DNA of 64,000 nucleotides. It comes from Bifidobacterium sp. ESL0784. Its GTDB lineage: Bacteria; Actinomycetota; Actinomycetes; Actinomycetales; Bifidobacteriaceae. Position numbers and translations under genes: made by a program. Location: the NCBI RefSeq assembly GCF_029433295.1, contig NZ_JAQTHV010000001.1, forward strand, positions 1-64,000, read 5' to 3'. Below the pieces are notes generated by a model. That model had not been told where the DNA came from and ran no database searches. It saw nothing but the letters and a program-made list of their open reading frames with translations. Below, in pieces: positions 57,426-64,000 of this stretch. Each line of letters starts with the position of its first letter. Position 1 is the stretch's first letter.

Positions 57426-58418
57426 ATGTTTGTTCGTAACGATTCGCTGATGAACGGAAGGCCTGATAATGTGCGTTCCGTGAGGCAAGGTACGGATGCG
57501 TTGCGCAACAATACCGCGAATGTCGCCGATTACTCGTCTTCAGGTCAGCCTGTTAATTACGGCGACACCGCTGATTCCGTGGGTAGCGGGCATATCCGCA
57601 TCGCCGGCGAACGCGGAAAAGTTCCGGCTCGTTCCTCCGTTTTTCCGGAAGTCACCTTCTCCCATACCACCTTGCCGGCCACGGTGATGGAATGGACGCG
57701 CGACGAGGCCGCCGCCAAAATGGCCACAATGGTCTTCCTGCTCCACGGACACGTCGAAATCAGTACGTCCGACAACAAGATCCTCAAGCGTCGTCCAGGC
57801 GTTTTCCTCATTCCTCCAGAAACCGGCGATGTGGTTTTCCAGACCACGGCTCCGGCCAACGAGCTGATCGGCGTGAGCCTTTCCTCGCGGCTTTTCGCGA
57901 CGATCCTTCCCGATTACAAGACCTATTCGATGATGGGGCAGAATTCCAAGCTTGACGTCGTTTCGCTGCAGCCGCTGCTCGCCTTCGTGGTGAGCGCCTG
58001 CAACCTGAACAACCAGCATGCCCAGATGGTCGATACGCTGGAAACCGTAGCCAACGACGTGGCGCGTGCGCTCTTGATCGCGTGCTTCGGCCGAGGCATG
58101 AGCGTGATGCCGCTGATCGAGCGCGTGCGCAAATACGTTTCCGAAAACTACACCGATTCCGCATTGAGCGTCACGAAGACGGCCGAGCACGAGAACGTTT
58201 CCGTGCGTACCGTCCAGCTCGCGCTGCAGGAGGCGGACACCAATTTCACCGCGCTTGTCCGCCGCGCCCGCACCGAAGCGGCCCTGGAGCTGCGCAAGAG
58301 CCAGCCGTCGCTGACGTTGGTGGAGATCGGAGATCGCTGTGGGTTCGGTTCCGTCTCTTCGCTGCGTCGTGCGTTGAAGATCCACGAGGAAATGGAAGAC
58401 GAGGACGACGAAGAGTAG
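57426..58418 (+). CDS. AraC-family transcriptional regulator
   Basis: A 330-residue regulator. The first ~215 residues form a cupin-like sensor region of the AraC-binding type (H-G-H-V-E-I and P-P-E-T-G-D), and two helix-turn-helix units lie at about 225-320 with the second typified by I-G-D-R-C-G-F-G-S-V-S-S-L-R-R-A. The DNA-binding residues are those of the family, but the inducer and targets are unknown. It lies between mscL and the tandem adhesin genes; control of the latter is only a possibility. Confidence 0.88.
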   Translation: MFVRNDSLMNGRPDNVRSVRQGTDALRNNTANVADYSSSGQPVNYGDTADSVGSGHIRIAGERGKVPARSSVFPEVTFSHTTLPATVMEWTRDEAAAKMATMVFLLHGHVEISTSDNKILKRRPGVFLIPPETGDVVFQTTAPANELIGVSLSSRLFATILPDYKTYSMMGQNSKLDVVSLQPLLAFVVSACNLNNQHAQMVDTLETVANDVARALLIACFGRGMSVMPLIERVRKYVSENYTDSALSVTKTAEHENVSVRTVQLALQEADTNFTALVRRARTEAALELRKSQPSLTLVEIGDRCGFGSVSSLRRALKIHEEMEDEDDEE

Positions 58419-58744
58419 TCTGACCTTTTTGTTGGTCGCTTGGGTGTGTGTCGCCTATTGAGTCGTTTTGATTATTTTGCTATTTTAGTGCTCATTGCGT
58501 TTCTCGGCGTGTCGTTTTGTTTGTGTAATTTAGATCACATTTTCTATTTGTCTATTGTATTGCGCAATGTAAAACTTTGAAGGTAATTTGTTATACATTG
58601 AATGTATATATGACTTCGCTTGACGCATAATATTCATTTTTCGTAATGCTAAATAGTTTTGTGTGACAAAGTTAAAAACAGCTGAAAATACTTGGAACAG
58701 CTTGCTTCTCACGAAATTCGTAAAAAGCGTCAGGAGACGAAGAA
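58419..58744. promoter_or_regulatory. AT-rich upstream region of the CshA-type adhesin
   Basis: 326 bp without a gene. TTGACG (58620) with TAATGC (58644) at 18-bp spacing is a possible promoter. A palindrome ATTGCGCAAT lies at 58559-58568. Confidence 0.5.
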
Positions 58745-61700
58745 GTGTCTAATCAACTAACTTCACACAAGATATGTAATAAATTATCCACTAAAATCGC
58801 TGCTATTATCGGTACGATAGCTATGCTTCTGACGGGATTTGTGGCATTCACCAACACTGCCAACGCGATTCCTGCAACCGGTGGCAACGGCCGTATGGGC
58901 ACGGCCATCAACTGGGTCGAATGGGGTGCCGAACACGACTCCATTTCCGGCTCGAAGGTGACGTGGACCAAGCCTGTTCAGGCAGGCCCGAGCAAGTGGA
59001 TGTCGACTCGATGCTCCCTGTCGCCGACCGCCGGTGCAACCGATGCGCTTTCGTCTTCCAATACGGTGACGGTCTACAAGCCGGGCAGCTACAGCGGCGA
59101 CGGTTTGGGACAGATGTACTTTGACGGCGCTTCGGGTTATGGCAACAATATGAAAATCGGCCTGGCCACCACCAACGACGCCGAAAAGGTGACGTTCGAT
59201 TTCAACTGTTCCGCGTATCTGATCGACTCCTCCACCGATCCGAGCGGCAACCTCACCGACACGACCAACACCAGCGGCAGCGATTTCTTCAGTATCCCGC
59301 TGCAGGGCCTGGTCTTCGCCGATGCCGAGTCCAATAACTGGACGTATTACCAAAGCGAATACATCAAGGCCACCCCGAAGAACGGCACCAACCCGGCTTG
59401 GCGCCTGCTTGACAGCTACCGCACTCCCGGCTGCGCCACCAATTCCGTGGCCGAACTCAAGGGCAGCACAATGCGATTCCGCTCCGACGGCGGTCAATGC
59501 TCCAATTCCGGCGGCACAGGCCCATCCTCGACGATGTTCCTGCAAGGTTCCACCGACGCGACGGTGACGCTCAAGGGCGGCGGCAAGACGGCCGTGGCCT
59601 TGGGCAGCATCGTCTCCTCCGATTTCGGCGACGCGCCTGAAAGCTTCGGCGTGGCCGGTTCCATGTTCCAGCCTTCTTGGCAGGGCGGCGAGCTCGGCAA
59701 CGGCGACATCCCCAGCACCGATTACGCCACCCAGGATCCTCACGATCCCGACACCAGCATGGTTGGCGGCAAGATTTTCAACCTTTCCGAAGCCAGGGAC
59801 GGGATGGGAAGCAATGCGAATCTGATCGCACAGGCCGAGGCGCCGAGCCCCCGACTTGGAGCCCACGAGGACGGCGAAACCGGGCCGCATTTCGATGCTG
59901 ATGCCGATTGGGATGACTTCAACGGTGACTCCGCCTTTGCAGTCGCCCCCGGTGACGTGGTCAACGACGAGGATGGCGTCGATATCCCGACCTCCACCCA
60001 CGCCGTCAAAGTATTGCCTGATGCGGACGGTACATTCACCCAGAAAGTTCGTTGCTACGGTTCCGGTGATGTGCGTGGCTGGATCGATTGGAACCACGAC
60101 GGAAGTTTCGAAACGGCCCAGGCGACTGGGGCCGGTGAAAGAGAGGCCGAGGCCAGCAACCAGGTGGCCTGTTCTGCAGATTCCAGCTCGCCCACTGGCT
60201 ATTCGGCGACGTTGCATTGGTATTTGCCCGGCGACGCCAAGCGCCAGATTTCGGCAGAAGGCAAGCCTTCCTATATGCGTTTGCGTATTACAAACCAAAC
60301 GGCTCCCGGAAGCAGCAGCATCATGAATATGCAGCCGACCGGCATGACCAGCAGCTCCGGCGAGGTGGAGGACTACAGGGTCGATGTGCATGTCCCTACC
60401 CTGAGCGTCCGCACCAAGATCGCTGGTGACCGCAAGAGCCCGGACGACCAGGTGCGTATGGCCATCAATGTCGGCAACAGCAGCAGCGGTGGCCCGGAGA
60501 TCAGCAATGCGACCACTACGGGCAATGTCAGCGGTTTGCAGTCGGCGATCATCGCGCCCCGCAGCGTGCGGCCGAGCTATGGCTATACCGTCACCGCGCC
60601 GGTCACCTATGGCAGCGGCAGTGGCCCTTCGTATTACAGTAAGACGGTCAAATGTGTTGATCTGAACAATGGTAGCGCCGACGTTCCGATAGATTCCAGC
60701 GGAAACTTGACCATGCCAAGCAGTTTCGACACGAATGTGCAATGTACCTATATCCTGACCCGCAACAGCGATCCGTCGCTGACGATGACCACGGTGGTCC
60801 GAAACAACTACGGCGGTACAAAAACCCCTGACGATTTCAGTTTCGGCGTTGTGGGTGATCGCTCGCCCGGCACGATCAACGATTTCCACAGCACCGGCGG
60901 CACCGGCAGCGATTCCCATTCGCTGGTCGATGACAATTATCTAGTCACGCCGTCCGAACTCCCTGCGGGCTATGAGCAGGTCGGCAATGTGGTCTATACC
61001 GATGATTCCAACGGAAATACAATAACCCCTGATCCGGTGACCGGGAAGATCACTCTCGTCCCCGGCCAGCATGTCACCGGCAAGCGCATCGTGCGTGATA
61101 TGCCCGGCAAGCTGAAGCTGGTCACGCAGGTCGACAACTCCAACGGCGGCACCGCCACCCCCAACGATTTCCAATTCGGCGTGACGCCCGACGGTGGCAA
61201 CGAAACCGATACGGTCGTCTATAACGAGGGTGATCAGAAAGAGGTTCCCGCGGCCAAGTACACGGTCGTCGGTTCCATGCTTCCCGGCTACGTTCAAGTG
61301 GGCGATATTGCGTATACCGATGACATCACCCATTTGCCGTTGACCCCGAGTGCCGCGCAGATCGCCATCGCCAACGGCCAGTCGGTGACCGGCGTGCGCA
61401 AGGTGGCCAGCAAACCGGCGAGCCTCACGATCAAGACCGTAGTGCGCGGTGGCAGTGCGGTTCCTTCGGACTTCCCCGTGACTGTCACCCCGAACGGCGG
61501 CTCTGCGGTTTCGATGCCCGACAGTGTTTCCCATAACTTCCCCGGCAACCAGTACGAGGTCGCTACGGATATGAGTGGACGGCCCGGTTACACCATCAGC
61601 AGTCCTTTGAGCTGTGTGCTCAACAACTCCGTGCAGGTGCCTCTGGCGGGTGGCAAGGTTCCGCTCAATTACGGACAGAACGTCGTCTGCACCCAGGAAG

Positions 61701-62815
61701 TCACCCCGGGCGTGGCCCACCTGACCCTTTCGACGGTGGTTCAGGGCGACGGCACCGCCACTCCCAACGATTTCGACTTCACGGTCACTCCGGCCGGCGG
61801 CACCGGCGAAACCTTCAAGGAAGGCGTCTCGCAAGATGCTCCGACCGGCAACTTCACCGTGGTCGGCAGCGACAAGCCCGATTATGAGCAGGTCGGTGAC
61901 ATTGTCTACCACAAGGACAGCGACCCCAGCGTTACGCTGACCCTGGCCCAGGCGCAGGCCGCGATCGCCAACGGCGAGAGTGTCTCTGGCGTGAGAACCG
62001 TGAAAAGTCACCAGCCCGTCCTGACGGTCAAGCTCGTGCGCAACTACCGTTATGGTGGCACCGCCACGGGTGACGGCTCGCATATCAGCCTGGTTCCGCA
62101 AACCGGCTCCGCGCAGGACGTCACGCTCGACACAGCCAAGCACGTCGTCTCCGGCACGTATTCCATCAAGCAGCTGCTGAGCGCGGGCTACAAGCAGGTC
62201 TCCATCGAGGTCAAGCTCGATAGCGGCACGCCGGTCACGGTCAACGCCGACGGCACGTTCGTTGTACCGCAAGACGAGAACGTCATCGCCACCATCAAGA
62301 ACGAGGACGATCCGGGAACGGTGGAATGGTCGCGCTTCGACGAGGACGGCAGGACGCTCCTGCCCGGTTCGACTTGGCATCTGGACGGACCGAACGGCGC
62401 GAGCATCGATGTCACCGATTGCACATCCGGTCCTTGTACCGGTGCCGATCAGGATCCGACGCCCGGCAAATTCAAGGTTCCGAACCTCCCGTGGGGCGAA
62501 TGGACGATCACCGAGGTCATCCCTCCGGCCGGCCATGAGCTCACCAGGCCGGCGCATCTGCCCCTGAACCCGACCGACGGGCTCCTGCAGCACGCCGAAT
62601 TCCAGGACGGCAAGAAGCCGGTCGTCACTCCCGGTGCCCAGCATCCGCCGGTTCAGGTCCAGCCCCGGTCCCAGCCCGCTGCCGCGCCGAGACTTTCCTC
62701 GACCGGCTCGGCGGTCGCCATGATGGCCGTATTTGCGCTGGCCGCATTGATGCTGGCATTCGGCATCGTGACGGCCAGGGTGTCGCGAAAGGGACGTCAC
62801 GCACGTCATGAGTGA
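58745..62815 (+). CDS. CshA/GEVED-type adhesin with LSSTG sorting signal
   Basis: A 1356-residue cell-wall protein from GTG with AGGAGACGAA upstream. A signal peptide (about 1-45, ends A-N-A) is followed by a CshA-like N-terminal region (about 55-300), which includes D-A-E-S-N-N-W and D-F-G-D-A-P-E-S. A GEVED-type domain follows (about 320-545, G-E-V-E-D-Y). Five repeats with L-x-x-x-T-V-V and P-x-D-F entries (about 560-1180) precede a Cna-B-like domain with P-G-S-T-W-H-L-D-G. L-S-S-T-G at about 1317, a helix and a basic tail end it. Likely an adhesin or minor pilus subunit. A terminator follows. Confidence 0.9.
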   Translation: MSNQLTSHKICNKLSTKIAAIIGTIAMLLTGFVAFTNTANAIPATGGNGRMGTAINWVEWGAEHDSISGSKVTWTKPVQAGPSKWMSTRCSLSPTAGATDALSSSNTVTVYKPGSYSGDGLGQMYFDGASGYGNNMKIGLATTNDAEKVTFDFNCSAYLIDSSTDPSGNLTDTTNTSGSDFFSIPLQGLVFADAESNNWTYYQSEYIKATPKNGTNPAWRLLDSYRTPGCATNSVAELKGSTMRFRSDGGQCSNSGGTGPSSTMFLQGSTDATVTLKGGGKTAVALGSIVSSDFGDAPESFGVAGSMFQPSWQGGELGNGDIPSTDYATQDPHDPDTSMVGGKIFNLSEARDGMGSNANLIAQAEAPSPRLGAHEDGETGPHFDADADWDDFNGDSAFAVAPGDVVNDEDGVDIPTSTHAVKVLPDADGTFTQKVRCYGSGDVRGWIDWNHDGSFETAQATGAGEREAEASNQVACSADSSSPTGYSATLHWYLPGDAKRQISAEGKPSYMRLRITNQTAPGSSSIMNMQPTGMTSSSGEVEDYRVDVHVPTLSVRTKIAGDRKSPDDQVRMAINVGNSSSGGPEISNATTTGNVSGLQSAIIAPRSVRPSYGYTVTAPVTYGSGSGPSYYSKTVKCVDLNNGSADVPIDSSGNLTMPSSFDTNVQCTYILTRNSDPSLTMTTVVRNNYGGTKTPDDFSFGVVGDRSPGTINDFHSTGGTGSDSHSLVDDNYLVTPSELPAGYEQVGNVVYTDDSNGNTITPDPVTGKITLVPGQHVTGKRIVRDMPGKLKLVTQVDNSNGGTATPNDFQFGVTPDGGNETDTVVYNEGDQKEVPAAKYTVVGSMLPGYVQVGDIAYTDDITHLPLTPSAAQIAIANGQSVTGVRKVASKPASLTIKTVVRGGSAVPSDFPVTVTPNGGSAVSMPDSVSHNFPGNQYEVATDMSGRPGYTISSPLSCVLNNSVQVPLAGGKVPLNYGQNVVCTQEVTPGVAHLTLSTVVQGDGTATPNDFDFTVTPAGGTGETFKEGVSQDAPTGNFTVVGSDKPDYEQVGDIVYHKDSDPSVTLTLAQAQAAIANGESVSGVRTVKSHQPVLTVKLVRNYRYGGTATGDGSHISLVPQTGSAQDVTLDTAKHVVSGTYSIKQLLSAGYKQVSIEVKLDSGTPVTVNADGTFVVPQDENVIATIKNEDDPGTVEWSRFDEDGRTLLPGSTWHLDGPNGASIDVTDCTSGPCTGADQDPTPGKFKVPNLPWGEWTITEVIPPAGHELTRPAHLPLNPTDGLLQHAEFQDGKKPVVTPGAQHPPVQVQPRSQPAAAPRLSSTGSAVAMMAVFALAALMLAFGIVTARVSRKGRHARHE

Positions 62816-62936
62816 GGTGAGGCGTTGAAGCGCTGTGATGCTGTGGGGCCGTTTCGCTGTGGCGTTACGGCGCTGAAACGCTGAGCGCTAAGGAATTTCG
62901 CAAGCCGGTTTGATTGCAAGGCCGGCCCGCGATTCT

Positions 62937-62979
62937 GGTGGGGCAACGGAAGCCACTTTCCGTTGCCCCACCTATTTTT
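62937..62979 (+). terminator. Intrinsic terminator after the LSSTG adhesin
   Basis: 15-bp perfect stem (62937-62951 / 62958-62972) with a 6-nt loop, followed by TATTTTT. Confidence 0.95.
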
Positions 62980-63363
62980 GCGGACCGTCGAGAAAATTCA
63001 GGGATGAATTTCGTCAATAGGCGGCAAAAGGCCGACCACGCAAACAAGGGCATAATATTATAGCTTCAATATTTTCCCCTGTCCACCGGCAGATTGCTGT
63101 GATGGCCAAGATGAGGTATTTGTATTTCGTTTTAATACTTTTACGCAAATTCGCTTGATTTCATCGTTTCGTCAATGTTATATCGCTTGATGTCGAATTC
63201 TGCGATGTCCGAATTACACAATAAAAGTTTCTTCATTTGCATAATCTAACGCTGATTATTGATTTATGTCATTATTGAATCAGTACTTTTGTAATTCAAG
63301 GGCGAGTTTCTGGTACAGCGGTTACTCACCTTCCGTTACTGGTTCTTTTGGAAGGAGACAATG
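62980..63363. promoter_or_regulatory. AT-rich interval between the tandem adhesins
   Basis: About 380 bp without a gene, AT-rich from 63050 on. A CTGATT/AATCAG inverted repeat lies near 63253-63284. Probably the promoter region of the next gene. Confidence 0.45.
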
Positions 63364-64000
63364 ATGTTCAGACACGAAGGATTGGCAAAGTTGGCCGGCG
63401 TCGTCGGCGCAACTGCCATGGCACTAGCAGGCATGTTGGTGGCCGGGACTGCGAACGCGGATCCGCCCAGTGGTAGCGTGGTCGGTCCCCAGGTTTCCGC
63501 CACTAGCGGTGACGGGCGCCTTAGCGCCGCCATCAACTGGGTGCAGTGGAACGATGTCGATGGCGTCGATATCAACGGCGCGACAGCGAAATGGATGGAT
63601 GCCACCAATGCCGGTGACGGGTATTGGCTTGACACACGCTGCGAAATCGCTCCGGACGGCAGCGACCCGCTGAGCGGCGCCAATCAGATGCAGTCGTATT
63701 TGCCAGGTGATTGGTTCGGCGACGGTTTGGTGCAGCTATATAACAACAAGTCTTCGAATCCTGCCGATGAGAACACTATGACCATTGGCTTGGCCAATAA
63801 GACCCAAGGTGCGAAAATCACTTTCAAGTATTCCTGCACGGCCTATCTCATTCAATCTCCTACGAGGCCGGTTTACACCACTGAGACAGCGCCGACCACC
63901 TCTTATCAGGAAGTGCCGCTGCAAGGCATGGTCTTCGCCGATGCGGAGTCCAATAATTGGCAAAGCGGCGGCCAGCATGAGTATATCAAGGCCACTCCCG
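63364..64000 (+). CDS. Second CshA-type adhesin, 5' part (cut by window end)
   Basis: The frame is open to the last base; about 212 residues are visible. A signal peptide ending A-N-A (about 1-35) precedes a region matching the start of the adhesin at 58745: D-G-R-L-S-A-A-I-N-W-V near residue 55 and F-A-D-A-E-S-N-N-W near 195. The two genes are therefore paralogues with the same N-terminal module. AAGGAG six bases before the ATG at 63364 supports this start rather than the adjacent ATG at 63361. Confidence 0.9.
   Translation, partial: MFRHEGLAKLAGVVGATAMALAGMLVAGTANADPPSGSVVGPQVSATSGDGRLSAAINWVQWNDVDGVDINGATAKWMDATNAGDGYWLDTRCEIAPDGSDPLSGANQMQSYLPGDWFGDGLVQLYNNKSSNPADENTMTIGLANKTQGAKITFKYSCTAYLIQSPTRPVYTTETAPTTSYQEVPLQGMVFADAESNNWQSGGQHEYIKATP

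Noticed and set aside
56546..57511. 321-codon minus-strand ORF over mscL
   Set aside because: Antisense to mscL, whose motifs are clear.

Overview
The window is a chromosomal replication-origin region from a high-GC Gram-positive actinobacterium, most probably Bifidobacterium or a close relative. The reasons are the gene order rsmG-parA-parB and jag-yidC-yidD-rnpA-rpmH / oriC / dnaA-dnaN-recF-dciA-gyrB-gyrA, a fhaA-fhaB-pstP-rodA-pbpA-STPK-pknB cluster, crgA, a DUF881 gene, a class E sortase, and several large LPxTG-type adhesins next to a class C pilus sortase. No database search was possible. Genus is an inference from gene content; species is not assigned. No tRNA, rRNA, insertion sequence, prophage or CRISPR array was recognised.

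Layout. (1) 1-2114: 3' end of a BspA-like, LPLTG-anchored surface protein. (2) 2344-12580: a seven-gene signalling and cell-wall operon (FhaA, FhaB, PP2C phosphatase, RodA, PbpA, soluble Ser/Thr kinase, PASTA kinase PknB), mostly with 4-nt overlaps. (3) 12825-22392: a surface island with a pilin and its class C sortase on the minus strand, and divergently a 1933-residue adhesin. (4) 22393-26248: an intergenic DnaA-box cluster, then crgA, DUF881 and a class E sortase. (5) 26606-33144: trxB, parB, parA, rsmG and jag, with seven perfect 16-bp parS sites. (6) 33244-46883: yidC, yidD, rnpA and rpmH, the DnaA-box regions around dnaA, then dnaA to gyrA. (7) 47107-49581: DUF3566 protein, signal peptidase I and a VanZ/RDD membrane protein. 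(8) 49658-54774: a minus-strand accessory block that looks like a type VII secretion effector cassette (coiled-coil protein, two small helical proteins, a larger effector-like protein interrupted by an apparent frameshift, a lipoprotein, two unknowns). (9) 55105-58418: gdhA, mscL and an AraC-like regulator. (10) 58745-64000: two tandem CshA/GEVED-type adhesins, the second cut by the window end.

How it works together. The middle holds initiation (DnaA and DnaA boxes), the sliding clamp, gyrase and ParABS segregation, so replication start and origin segregation are encoded together. The left block links Ser/Thr phosphorylation to peptidoglycan growth and septation. The surface genes supply substrates for the two sortases in the window. 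The most notable features are four parS sites inside coding sequence (all read as N-V-S-R-E-T), a parS site inside a 30-bp palindrome that also looks like the rsmG terminator, a DnaA-box cluster about 13 kb from dnaA, and the type VII-like cassette with a probable single-base frameshift.
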